64,000 bases of DNA, taken from positions 124,001 to 188,000 of the forward strand of contig NZ_LMKA01000057.1 of the NCBI RefSeq assembly GCF_001421435.1. The letters are read 5' to 3'. A program made the translations under genes and the position numbers. Origin of the DNA: Chryseobacterium sp. Leaf201. Its GTDB lineage: Bacteria > Bacteroidota > Bacteroidia > Flavobacteriales > Weeksellaceae. Under the pieces are notes generated by a model. It was not told the origin of the DNA. It saw only the letters and a program-made list of their open reading frames with translations, and ran no database searches. Shown piece after piece: positions 17,945 to 26,346 of this stretch. Position 1 is the stretch's first letter; each line of letters begins with the position of its first letter.

Positions 17945-18442
17945 ATGGGCAGAAAGTATGATAGCTTAGAAGAATTAAGAAGGAAGAAAAAACTGTTGAA
18001 AGACGAAATCAACGGGCTGGAAGATCTTCTTACATTCAAGAATACAAAAGAAAGCCTGAGTGCATTTACCAACGGTTTAACAGATCAGTATCTGCAGGAA
18101 AAAGTGGATGAAGACGGCGATGAAAAAGTAGTTCTGAGAAAAGATGTGATTGCAAAACAGATTTCATCTGAAATTAAAGATGCACTGATCAGCAAAAAAG
18201 CCGCAATGAGCATCGCCAATACAGCGATTAAAAGTGATGCTTTTGATACCCTCATCAAACTTGGAGTAACTGCCATCGTAGGAAACTATGCCAGGAAAAG
18301 CCTGAAAAGCGCCAACTGGAAAAAGAAAATTCTGGGAACGGCAATGATCTACCTCGCCCCTATCGCACTGAGGTTTCTGCGTAAAAAACTGGAAACATAC
18401 CAGAAAAATAAAAGTGTTTCAAGCATGGAACAATTAATCTGA
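17945..18442 (+). CDS. Conserved small protein, third gene of the envelope trio
   Basis: 165 residues. Residues 1-40 are charged with coiled-coil potential (EELRRKKKLLKDEINGLEDLL). A mixed acidic/basic region follows, then an alanine/isoleucine-rich region (about 105-150; LIKLGVTAIVGNYARKSL, ILGTAMIYLAPIALRFLRKKL) that may lie in or on the membrane. It starts three bases after the holin-like gene and must be co-transcribed with it. I recognise no catalytic motif. Confidence 0.7.
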   Translation: MGRKYDSLEELRRKKKLLKDEINGLEDLLTFKNTKESLSAFTNGLTDQYLQEKVDEDGDEKVVLRKDVIAKQISSEIKDALISKKAAMSIANTAIKSDAFDTLIKLGVTAIVGNYARKSLKSANWKKKILGTAMIYLAPIALRFLRKKLETYQKNKSVSSMEQLI

Positions 18443-18451
18443 AAATCAAAC

Positions 18452-18510
18452 TTAGATTTTAGAAGTTGATAAAATGATATCTGATTTTTAAACTGACTTC
18501 TAAAATCTAA
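18452..18510. terminator. Long inverted repeat between convergent genes
   Basis: Perfect 15-bp arms TTAGATTTTAGAAGT (18452-18466) and ACTTCTAAAATCTAA (18496-18510) around a 29-nt AT-rich loop, between the end of the envelope trio and the end of the methyltransferase gene. It probably acts as a shared 3' end. Confidence 0.5.
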
Positions 18511-18516
18511 TGTCTT

Positions 18517-19242
18517 TTATTCAGAAAACAGCTGACCCAGAATAATTCCTGCAGCCATCGAAACATTGAGACTTTCCGTAGACCGGGATTTCCCGAATCT
18601 TGGGATCATGACACATTTCGCTATGTGTTTTTCTGTTTCCGCACGCATTCCGTTGCCTTCATTTCCTAAGATCAGATTCATTTTCCCGGGCTTTTTGAAA
18701 GTATAAATATTCTCCCCTTCCATATCGGTACCGATGTTGATATTTTCCGTCCCGGTTAAATACCCGGTTAAATCCGTATATACAATGTTCACCCTGGTAA
18801 AAGATCCCATACTGGCCATGATTACTTTCGGATTATAAAAATCTACGGTATCTTCACTGCAGATGATCTGCTCAATCCCGAACCAGTCTGCCAGCCGGAT
18901 GATTGTGCCCAGATTCCCCGGATCCTGAATGCCATCCAGTACAAGCTGCATATTCCTGTCTTCATATTGTACCGCTTCAGAAAGGTAACAGACCGCTACG
19001 GAATCTTTGGGGTTCTGAAGGAAACTGATTTTTTTAAGTTCATTTTCAGAGATATGAATAACAGGTGCATTTGCGCGGTCCAGTTTTTGCGGATCGGTAG
19101 AAAATATTTCTTTAATTTTAAAGTCAGAATTAAAAAGTTCGCTGATGATTTTGTTGCCTTCAACCAAAAACAAATTGTATTTTTGCCTGAACTTCTTTTT
19201 ATCTAAAGACTGTAAAACTTTTATTGTATGAGCTGTAAGCAT
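18517..19242 (-). CDS. TrmH/SpoU-family RNA 2'-O-methyltransferase
   Basis: 241 residues from the ATG at 19240-19242. A TTG six codons upstream is possible but less likely. The N-terminal substrate domain (FLVEGNKIISELF) is followed by the knotted SPOUT domain: motif 1 LVLDGIQDPGNLGTIIRLADWFG, motif 2 LILGNEGNGM, and motif 3 IPRFGKSRSTESLNVSMAAGIILGQL, which forms the AdoMet-binding knot. The target is a tRNA or rRNA ribose; which one cannot be read from sequence. Its 5' end overlaps by 15 bp the start of the divergent tamL gene, so the two promoters must lie inside each other's coding regions. Confidence 0.88.
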   Translation of the reverse strand: MLTAHTIKVLQSLDKKKFRQKYNLFLVEGNKIISELFNSDFKIKEIFSTDPQKLDRANAPVIHISENELKKISFLQNPKDSVAVCYLSEAVQYEDRNMQLVLDGIQDPGNLGTIIRLADWFGIEQIICSEDTVDFYNPKVIMASMGSFTRVNIVYTDLTGYLTGTENINIGTDMEGENIYTFKKPGKMNLILGNEGNGMRAETEKHIAKCVMIPRFGKSRSTESLNVSMAAGIILGQLFSE

Positions 19243-21825
19243 TATAAGAATTCTCCTCAAAAGTATTATAAAATTATATCATTTGCAACATTTGTAGGGC
19301 TCCTTTATGCTTGTAGTACCACCAAAAAAGTTCCTGCAGGCGAATTCCTGCTTACTGAGAACAGTTTTGAATTTGAAGATAAAAAAGCTTTTTTTGACGG
19401 TGAGCTAAAAGGTTACGTACAGCAGAAACCCAATAAAAGGCAGTTTCTCTTTATGCCGTTAAGCTTATGGCTGTACAATGCTGCTAACCCGAAATACGAT
19501 ACGATTCTCAATGAATACATGACCTATCCTAACGAACTGAGGAATCAGAAGCTGAGGGATTCTCTTTTTGTTAAATACAACATGAAAAGCAGTGTCGGGA
19601 AAAGCCTTTTCTTTGACAGATTATATCATAGCTGGGGCTCTCCTCCCGTAATTCTGGACCAGACAAAAACAGATAAAAGCGCACAGTCTATTGAAAAAAG
19701 ATTAACCTACCGTGGCTATTGGGATGCTGAAGTGAAATTTAAGCATGACCTGGATTCTGCATCCAAAAAAGCTGCCGTTACCTATTTTATCACACATAAA
19801 GATCCTACATATATTAAGGAGTATTATTATAATATACCGGATCCGTCTTTAAAAAATGTGTATCAGCAGAAAATCCATGAGAGCCTGGTAAAGCAGGGTG
19901 AAGTTCTGGATCAGACCATTCTGGAAAAAGAAGTGACCAGGATCAACGACCTGATGAGGGAATACGGGTATTATAAATTCAATAATCTCGGTGATGAAAT
20001 TTATTTTGTTGCAGACTCGCTTAAAAGCAGGAAGCAGGTTCCCGTAACCCTGGAAATCCATAAAGATTCCCTGGATTCCCCATATAAAATAGCGACCATC
20101 GGCAACATTGATGTGGCCATTGTGGATGAAAACAAAGACTATCCGAAGAATACAAGAATGGACAGCCTGCGGGGAATCAGGTTCCATAAAGTGAATAATC
20201 AATACGACACAAGGGCAATATGGAGGGCTATAACAGTGGGCCACAAACAGGTGTATGACCAGAAAAAATTTGATCTCACCAAAAGAAACCTCCTGTCGAT
20301 GAATAATTTCAGCATCCTGAAATCCAGGGATTCTTTGAGGCATGGCGGCGGCACTTCTCCTAACGACAGCATTATTGATGTAATGTATGTCCTGAAGCCA
20401 CTGCCTAAATATGTCCTGAAACTGGGAACGGATATCAATTACTCCCAGCTTTTAAATCTTGGGGTCTCTCCTTCTGTAGATTTGACTACCAGAAATATTT
20501 TCGGAGGTGCGGAAAACCTTTCAACCAGCCTAGCCGGGACATTCGGGTCGATCAGGAGCACAAAGGATATCGACAAAAGGGTGTTGGCGTACGAAATATC
20601 TGCCCAGGCCTCGCTGAATTTCCCAAGGCTGCTTCTCCCTTTTGACTATTATAAATTACTGCCTAAAAGATACAGTCCTACATCATCTATCGTACTGGGA
20701 GCTTCGGTGCAGAATAACATAGGGCTCGGAAGGGTCAATTTCAATACAGGGCTTAATTATCTGGCCACTGTAAATGATAAGGTTTCCCACAGGCTTACCT
20801 TATTCAATACCCAACTGAGCTTAACGAAGAATAAGGATGCCTACTATGATTATTTTGTAAACGACAAAGCAGTTCAGGAAGAGATTTTTAACGATTATTT
20901 TATATCTAATCCTTCAGTTCAGCAACATTTCAATTCCGGGCAGCTGACCATTGACGAGGTTTCCAGGCTGATTACTTTAGACATGAATTATGCCTCCAGC
21001 CTCGATCAGGCCGGTGCCGACCGTTTTATTGCGTTTGTAGGGACTTTGGTTAACAAAGACCGGCAGACCCAGGATGTTTTGATTTCTTCTTTCATCTACA
21101 ATTTTGTGTATAATGAAATCGGGAATAAAAATTATCCGAATTCCTTTTATTTTAACGGAAAGGTGGAGCTGGCAGGAAATATATTCAGCATCTTCAATCA
21201 GAAAACGAATGAAGGGGGAATCATTTCAAGTCCGGAAAAAACCATTTTCGGTGTTCCGTATGCTCAGTTTGTAAAATTTGATTTTGACGTAAGAAAATAT
21301 TTTAAATTCAACAACAATACTTTGGTGCTCCGCCAGTTCCTCGGACTGGGGATCCCTTACGGAAATTCTTCCAGCATGCCGGTAATCCGCTCTTATTTTA
21401 ACGGTGGTTCCAATGACATCAGGGCATGGGTGGCTTTCGGAGGTTTAGGGCCCGGAGATTCCCAGATTGATGAAAGAGTACGTGCCTATCAGACAGAGAA
21501 TATGAAGCTGACGACGAATATTGAATTCAGGGTACCTTTCAGTGATATGTATGAAGGAGCGATCTTTACAGACATCGGGAATACATGGAGCTTAAAAAAC
21601 GATAATGCAGGATCCGGAAACGAATTTAAATTCAACAGGTTTATAAGACAGATGGGAGTCGGCAGCGGATTCGGGTTGAGGGTGAATGTTGCGTATATTA
21701 CATTAAGGGTAGATCTTGCGTATAAAATGTATGACCCGAACAAGCCTGAAGGCGACCGGTGGAGACTGAAAAATTTCCAGCCGTTCAAGCCTACTTTAAA
21801 TATTGCATTCGGGTATCCATTCTAA
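19228..21825 (+). CDS. tamL: TamL-type lipoprotein Omp85 outer-membrane protein
   Basis: 865-residue BamA/TamA superfamily protein. The N-terminus carries a lipoprotein signal (hydrophobic IISFATFVGLLYAC, acylated Cys29), which marks the Bacteroidota TamL branch as opposed to ordinary TamA. POTRA-like repeats occupy about 100-390 (KSAQSIEKRLTYRGYWDAEVKF; VTRINDLMREYGYYKFN). A 16-strand barrel ends in VDLAYKMYDP and the terminal aromatic FGYPF, a C-terminal outer-membrane signal. The lid-loop region holds IRAWVAFGGLGPGD, matching the VRGF/IRGW-type motif. TamL normally pairs with a TamB partner in outer-membrane assembly; none is adjacent here. Confidence 0.85.
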   Translation: MSCKHYKNSPQKYYKIISFATFVGLLYACSTTKKVPAGEFLLTENSFEFEDKKAFFDGELKGYVQQKPNKRQFLFMPLSLWLYNAANPKYDTILNEYMTYPNELRNQKLRDSLFVKYNMKSSVGKSLFFDRLYHSWGSPPVILDQTKTDKSAQSIEKRLTYRGYWDAEVKFKHDLDSASKKAAVTYFITHKDPTYIKEYYYNIPDPSLKNVYQQKIHESLVKQGEVLDQTILEKEVTRINDLMREYGYYKFNNLGDEIYFVADSLKSRKQVPVTLEIHKDSLDSPYKIATIGNIDVAIVDENKDYPKNTRMDSLRGIRFHKVNNQYDTRAIWRAITVGHKQVYDQKKFDLTKRNLLSMNNFSILKSRDSLRHGGGTSPNDSIIDVMYVLKPLPKYVLKLGTDINYSQLLNLGVSPSVDLTTRNIFGGAENLSTSLAGTFGSIRSTKDIDKRVLAYEISAQASLNFPRLLLPFDYYKLLPKRYSPTSSIVLGASVQNNIGLGRVNFNTGLNYLATVNDKVSHRLTLFNTQLSLTKNKDAYYDYFVNDKAVQEEIFNDYFISNPSVQQHFNSGQLTIDEVSRLITLDMNYASSLDQAGADRFIAFVGTLVNKDRQTQDVLISSFIYNFVYNEIGNKNYPNSFYFNGKVELAGNIFSIFNQKTNEGGIISSPEKTIFGVPYAQFVKFDFDVRKYFKFNNNTLVLRQFLGLGIPYGNSSSMPVIRSYFNGGSNDIRAWVAFGGLGPGDSQIDERVRAYQTENMKLTTNIEFRVPFSDMYEGAIFTDIGNTWSLKNDNAGSGNEFKFNRFIRQMGVGSGFGLRVNVAYITLRVDLAYKMYDPNKPEGDRWRLKNFQPFKPTLNIAFGYPF

Positions 21826-21852
21826 AAAATCCTGAAAGTCTTACAGATAATA

Positions 21853-22470
21853 TTAATCCGGTGAAATACCGAAAGCAAGATAAACGACCGCTACCGTTCT
21901 TGCGAGAATTTCTCTGAACTGGTTCCGGTAGTAGCTCTCCGGTTTGCTGACATCCTGGGCATCAAATCCTAAGGCATTCATATTGTTATTCCTGGCGAAA
22001 AGCAGTGCTCTCAGGTTATGGAATCCCTGGGAGACGATAATAACATTATCTTTTTTGTACACATCTTTGCAGCGCAGAATACTGTGGTAAGTATTGAATC
22101 CTTTAGGGTCTTCAGTAATGATGTCTTCCGGCACTCCTTCCTGATAGATCAGGTAATTTTTCATGGCTGCCGGCTCATTGTATCCCCTGCTTTTTTCACC
22201 GCTTACAATAATCTTTCTGATCCGTCCGTGGTGGTATAATAAAGCTGCAGCATCCATCCTTTTGGTAAAGTAAGGATTTGACTGCCCGGATCTCATCTTT
22301 GGTGATGTCCCCAGCACCAGAGCAACTTCCCTGGGCGGGATTTTGGAAATCTTAGTGTAGGTTCTTCCGTCTGTAAGGGCAAATACCCATGCATTGGCAA
22401 GGCATATCAACAGAACGCCTATTTCTATTGATATACATATCAGATTAAATATGTTTTTTATGATTCTCAA
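21853..22470 (-). CDS. SanA/YdcF-like DUF218 membrane protein
   Basis: 205 residues. One N-terminal membrane anchor (about 8-30), then a DUF218 domain: VALVLGTSPKMRSGQSNPYFTKRMDAAALLYHHGRIRKIIVSGE, with the conserved Gly-Thr-Ser and Ser-Gly-Glu loops, and NVIIVSQGFHNLRALLFAR. SanA proteins in enterobacteria help maintain the envelope barrier; the enzymatic role is unknown. It overlaps the upstream reductase gene by four bases (ATGA), indicating translational coupling. Confidence 0.85.
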   Translation of the reverse strand: MRIIKNIFNLICISIEIGVLLICLANAWVFALTDGRTYTKISKIPPREVALVLGTSPKMRSGQSNPYFTKRMDAAALLYHHGRIRKIIVSGEKSRGYNEPAAMKNYLIYQEGVPEDIITEDPKGFNTYHSILRCKDVYKKDNVIIVSQGFHNLRALLFARNNNMNALGFDAQDVSKPESYYRNQFREILARTVAVVYLAFGISPD

Positions 22471-23591
22471 CTGAGATCAAAGTTAAGCTTTATTTTCCTG
22501 CTTTTTGCTATAGACATGCAGGCAAGGACATGACCTTTCTCTTCTTCTTTTTCCGTTAGATATTCATTTTCGAGCAGTTCCACTTCACCTTCTTCAAGAA
22601 TGCACTCACAGCTTCCGCAGATACCCGACTTGCAGGAATACGGAACATTAAATTTCTGTACCAGCAACTGCTGAAGGATCCTGTCTTTATTCGTAGGAAG
22701 TTCGGTCTTATACTGCTTACCCAGCATGGTGAATTCCACTTCAACATTTTCAATCAGGGGAAATTCTTTTTCTACAGGATAAATATCATCATTGTATTCT
22801 TCAAAAAGCTCAAAATGGATGTTTTTCTTCGGAATCCCGTGATGATAGCAGGCATTGGCCAGCGTCTTGATCATCTCTCCTTTACCGCAGATCAGCACTT
22901 CATCCACAGCATCCCAGATGGTAGATTCTTCGTCCGTATCATCCAGGTGGAGAATCTGGTTGATGATCAGGCTTAACCTTTTCGCATCCAGCCTTCCGTA
23001 AAAAAGGCCATTCGGCTGTTTCTCCTGAGAATAAAAATAGAAAATCTGGAGCCGGTCTCCGCAGGTTCGGGCAAGGTTATCCAGCTGTTCCCTGTACATT
23101 AAATCTTCAGAAGTCTTATTTCCGTAAAATAAAAACATCCTTGTCCGGGGCTCATTGTGGAGAATATTTTTGAAATGGCTCAGAATCGGGGTAATGCCTA
23201 TTCCGGCAGCAAATCCTACAATCGTACGGAATTCGCTGGGTTTGGATACCAGTGTAAACCTTCCGGCAGGCTCACTCACTTCTATTTCATCACCAACATG
23301 GTAATTTCCGAATAAATGCGAAGCCGCTCCCCCGGCAGAATTCATCTTAATCCCCAATGCTATTTTTTCCTCATAAGGAGCTGAGGTCATTGAGTAATCA
23401 TTAATGATTTCTTCACCCTGGGACTGAAATTTTATACTGACAAACTGACCGGCATCAAACCGGAAATTCTCCTTCAGGTGCTCAGGAATCTCAAATTCCA
23501 GTGCGAAAGTATTTTTGGTCAGTTCTTCCTTTTTCGTTATTTTTAGCCAATGAAACCGTGTGAGTTTCCCTTTATAGATTTGTTGTTCCAT
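22467..23591 (-). CDS. Ferredoxin/flavodoxin reductase-like oxidoreductase with C-terminal 2Fe-2S domain
   Basis: 374 residues with three parts. The FAD-binding barrel (about 1-110) has a YSMTSAP motif. The NAD(P)-binding domain (about 110-270) has VGFAAGIGITPILSH and a late ICGKGEMI. The plant-type ferredoxin domain (about 285-374) has CKSGICGSCECIL and a distal Cys in VLACMS, giving the four cluster ligands. This is the layout of PaaE/Hmp-type reductases that pass electrons from NAD(P)H to an oxygenase or other acceptor. No oxygenase gene is nearby, so the partner is unknown. Confidence 0.85.
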   Translation of the reverse strand: MEQQIYKGKLTRFHWLKITKKEELTKNTFALEFEIPEHLKENFRFDAGQFVSIKFQSQGEEIINDYSMTSAPYEEKIALGIKMNSAGGAASHLFGNYHVGDEIEVSEPAGRFTLVSKPSEFRTIVGFAAGIGITPILSHFKNILHNEPRTRMFLFYGNKTSEDLMYREQLDNLARTCGDRLQIFYFYSQEKQPNGLFYGRLDAKRLSLIINQILHLDDTDEESTIWDAVDEVLICGKGEMIKTLANACYHHGIPKKNIHFELFEEYNDDIYPVEKEFPLIENVEVEFTMLGKQYKTELPTNKDRILQQLLVQKFNVPYSCKSGICGSCECILEEGEVELLENEYLTEKEEEKGHVLACMSIAKSRKIKLNFDLS

Positions 23592-23620
23592 ACTTCAATT
23601 CAAAAATATAAAAAATAATT

Positions 23621-24175
23621 ATGAAAAAGATAATTTTATCCACGCTTGTTCTTTTTGCTTTGGCAGGCTGCAAAAAAGAAGGCGAGAAAAATAATGATGC
23701 TGTGGCCGCAACAGATTCTGCTTCTGTCTCAGAAACACCTTCTTCAGCTGCTTCATTGAAAGTGCTTACTCCGGACAACATTTCAAAGATATTGAATAAC
23801 AAAAACGATACCTTATATGTAACGAATTTTTTCGCTACGTGGTGTGGCCCGTGTGTAAAGGAAATCCCGCATTTTAAAAATAAAATTGAAGAATTGAAAG
23901 GGAAGCCTGTAAAAATTACCTTTGTAAGCTTAGACCAGAAAGATATCTGGTACACGGAAGTTCCCCGTTTTACAGCAGAGCATGGAATCCAGCATTACAC
24001 AGTACTGTTAGACGGTCAGCTGATGGATGCCAATTTTTATAAAACTAATTTCAAGCAGTGGGACGGCGGTGCCATACCCTTCACATTTATGAGAAAAGGC
24101 GATAAAACAGATGAAACCCTGGGAATGATCAGTGAGGATATGCTTACTTCAAAAATCAATTCCTTTTTAAAATAA
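23621..24175 (+). CDS. TlpA-like thioredoxin-fold lipoprotein
   Basis: 184 residues with a lipobox (LAGC, acylated Cys17) followed by KKEGEKNND and a Ser/Ala-rich tether, then a thioredoxin fold with active site TWCGPC (Cys75, Cys78) in TNFFATWCGPCVKEIPHFK. It probably reduces or exchanges disulfides in the cell envelope, for example in cytochrome c maturation or oxidative defence. It starts 29 bp from the divergent reductase gene and 23 bp before the FecCD-like permease, so it may lead that transcript. Confidence 0.85.
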   Translation: MKKIILSTLVLFALAGCKKEGEKNNDAVAATDSASVSETPSSAASLKVLTPDNISKILNNKNDTLYVTNFFATWCGPCVKEIPHFKNKIEELKGKPVKITFVSLDQKDIWYTEVPRFTAEHGIQHYTVLLDGQLMDANFYKTNFKQWDGGAIPFTFMRKGDKTDETLGMISEDMLTSKINSFLK

Positions 24176-24198
24176 AAAGCGCATCTGCATTTCTGATA

Positions 24199-25170
24199 AT
24201 GTCAAAAAAATTTAAAATCCTGTGTTTACTTTTATTGATTGCGATCTTATCAGCTACAGTCATTAATCTGAACACAGGCTTTTTAAGTCTGAACCTTAAC
24301 GATTTCTTGGGGGAAGCAGCCAACAGCCAGATTGCAGAAATCCGGGTAAACCGTGTACTGGTAATGCTTTTGGCAGGAATCTCCATTCCTACTTCCGGCT
24401 TTCTCATGCAGGAATATTTTCAGAACCCTTTAGCCGGTCCGGATATTCTGGGAATTACTTCCATTGCAAGTCTTTCGGTCGCTTTTTATATTTTCTTTTC
24501 GTACAATATTGATCTTCCGGAATTTCTTCAGAACAGCTTCCTGAGCCTGTCATCAATTGCCGGCAGCTTCGTCCTTATGCTGTTGCTGCTGTCCATGTCC
24601 AAAAGATTTACAGATAAATCACACCTGATTATTTTTGGTTTTTTAATTTCAGCTTTTGCCGGCGCAATCGTTTCTCTGCTGCAGTTTTACGCGGAAAACC
24701 AAAGCCTTAAAAATTATGTATTGTGGTCTTTCGGAGCAAATAATATGGTTTCGAGAAGCCAGATTTATGTGTTGACTTTATTAGTTTTGATCGGGTCATT
24801 CATGAGTTTTAAAAGCATAAAACCTTTGATCGGAAATTCTTTAGGCACTGCTTATGCGCAAAGTTTAGGTGTTAATTTAGACCATTTAAAGCTCTTTATT
24901 ATCATTGCCTCTTCTCTCCTATCGGCTTCTGTTACGGCTTTTCTCGGTCCTGTTTTATTTATCGGGATTATTGTCCCGCATTTCTGCAGGCTGATTTACA
25001 ATCCGGCAAAGCTCTGGCAACAGTGGGGACTGAATATGCTGCTGGGCATGCTGATGATGATGCTGTTCTCTATTATTGCTGAAAAAACGCAGATCCCTTT
25101 AAATGTAATAAGTTCCCTATTCGGGATTCCTGTTATTCTTACGATGCTGTTGAAACAGAATAAAGTGTGA
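24199..25170 (+). CDS. FecCD-family ABC transporter permease
   Basis: 323 residues, almost entirely hydrophobic, with about nine or ten membrane spans. It has the BtuC/FecCD hallmarks VNRVLVMLLAGISIPTSGFLMQEYFQNPLAGPDILGI near the start and FLGPVLFIGIIVPHFCRLI (coupling-helix region) at about 255-275. It would form the pore for a siderophore, haem or cobalamin importer with the ATPase encoded next. No periplasmic binding protein gene is seen nearby. Confidence 0.88.
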   Translation: MSKKFKILCLLLLIAILSATVINLNTGFLSLNLNDFLGEAANSQIAEIRVNRVLVMLLAGISIPTSGFLMQEYFQNPLAGPDILGITSIASLSVAFYIFFSYNIDLPEFLQNSFLSLSSIAGSFVLMLLLLSMSKRFTDKSHLIIFGFLISAFAGAIVSLLQFYAENQSLKNYVLWSFGANNMVSRSQIYVLTLLVLIGSFMSFKSIKPLIGNSLGTAYAQSLGVNLDHLKLFIIIASSLLSASVTAFLGPVLFIGIIVPHFCRLIYNPAKLWQQWGLNMLLGMLMMMLFSIIAEKTQIPLNVISSLFGIPVILTMLLKQNKV

Positions 25171-25257
25171 GATGATAAACATAATCAGTTTAAGAAAAAT
25201 AATTTAATAAGGAAAAATATGACTTCTCTGAATCTTTAAAGACTATAATTGAATACG

Positions 25258-26181
25258 ATGTACCTACAAATCAAACAAGCGGATATAGGCTATGACAAAC
25301 CCCTGATTTCAAATGCAGATGCAAATCTGAATTTAGGGGACGTATGCCTGTTAATCGGGAACAATGGTGTAGGGAAAACCACTTTAATTAAGTCTGTGCT
25401 GCATCAGACGCCTTTACTGAGCGGGGAAATTTCAATCAACCATAAAAATATAAAACATCTTTCCGTAAAAGAAATTGCAGAGCATATTGCCATTGTTTTT
25501 TCAAAATCGGTCATTCCGCAGAATCATACGGTTGAAGATCTTATTTCATTGGGAAAATACATCTACTATCCCTATTATTTTGAGCTTAAAAAAGAGGACA
25601 AAAAAGAAGTTTCGAAGATTATCAGGGAACTGAATCTGGATCAATACAAACATACCCTTTTAAGAAACCTTTCAGACGGAAATCTCCAGAAAGCATTTAT
25701 CGGAAGGGCTTTGACCCAGAACTCTCCTATCATTATCCTGGACGAACCCACAACCCATCTGGATGAAAAAAATAAAATCATCATTCTTAAAACACTCCGG
25801 AAACTGGCAAAGCAGCAGAATAAACTAATTCTTTTTTCTTCTCACGACTGGCGGCTGGCCAAGGAATTCGCAGACAAGATTTGGTATGTAAAAGATCAAA
25901 AACTTTATTCAGGGATGGTGGAAGATATCCTGCTTCAGCACGAAGAACTGGTTAACCCGTCCTTGTTCGAAGTCAATAAAAACTTTGTCCCTCCACATAT
26001 CGCCGCCCCTGATTTTTATAAAGAAATGCTGTATTCGATACTTCAGAAAAATTTTCAAAAAGACCTTTCTCCTTTGCATTTTGAACTTCAGGATAAGATT
26101 TGGGTTATTTCTCATGATTCTTCAGAGCATCAATGCGAATCTTTTGAAGAAATTGTTAATTTCATAAGAACCATTTATTAA
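25258..26181 (+). CDS. ABC transporter ATP-binding protein, FecE/BtuD-like, with altered signature
   Basis: 307 residues from the ATG at 25258 (a TTG three codons earlier is possible). Walker A GNNGVGKTT is at 34-42, Walker B IIILDEPTTHLD, and H-loop LFSSHD. The ABC signature reads LSDGNLQKAF instead of LSGGQ-x-QR. A C-terminal extension of about 80 residues past the H-loop region (VPPHIAAPDFYKEMLYSILQ onward) is longer than in simple FecE. It follows the permease by 87 bp. Confidence 0.85.
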   Translation: MYLQIKQADIGYDKPLISNADANLNLGDVCLLIGNNGVGKTTLIKSVLHQTPLLSGEISINHKNIKHLSVKEIAEHIAIVFSKSVIPQNHTVEDLISLGKYIYYPYYFELKKEDKKEVSKIIRELNLDQYKHTLLRNLSDGNLQKAFIGRALTQNSPIIILDEPTTHLDEKNKIIILKTLRKLAKQQNKLILFSSHDWRLAKEFADKIWYVKDQKLYSGMVEDILLQHEELVNPSLFEVNKNFVPPHIAAPDFYKEMLYSILQKNFQKDLSPLHFELQDKIWVISHDSSEHQCESFEEIVNFIRTIY

Positions 26182-26207
26182 CAGGCGTTTTTATTTGCTT
26201 AATTCAC

Positions 26208-26227
26208 ATACTATGCATGCATAGTAT
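26208..26227. promoter_or_regulatory. Palindromic operator 1 upstream of the MarR gene
   Basis: Perfect 20-bp palindrome ATACTATGCATGCATAGTAT. An almost identical copy lies 83 bp downstream. Twin palindromes next to a MarR gene are the usual form of autoregulatory operators for these dimeric repressors. Confidence 0.75.
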
Positions 26228-26290
26228 TATGCTAATCATACAATTTAACCTACTCATTATCAATTTATTAACAAATTTTAACGTTAATAA

Positions 26291-26310
26291 ATACTATGCA
26301 TGCATAATAT
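26291..26310. promoter_or_regulatory. Palindromic operator 2 overlapping the MarR promoter
   Basis: ATACTATGCATGCATAATAT, one base different from operator 1. It ends five bases before the -7 box TACATTTG (26315-26322), so a bound dimer would cover the -33 region. Confidence 0.75.
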
Positions 26311-26314
26311 TTGC

Positions 26315-26322
26315 TACATTTG
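26315..26322 (+). promoter_or_regulatory. -7 element of the MarR gene and probably the fad operon
   Basis: TACATTTG fits TAnnTTTG, 24 bp upstream of the ATG at 26347. The -33 position falls inside operator 2. Confidence 0.55.
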
Positions 26323-26346
26323 AATAACACCTTTTCAATAATAACA

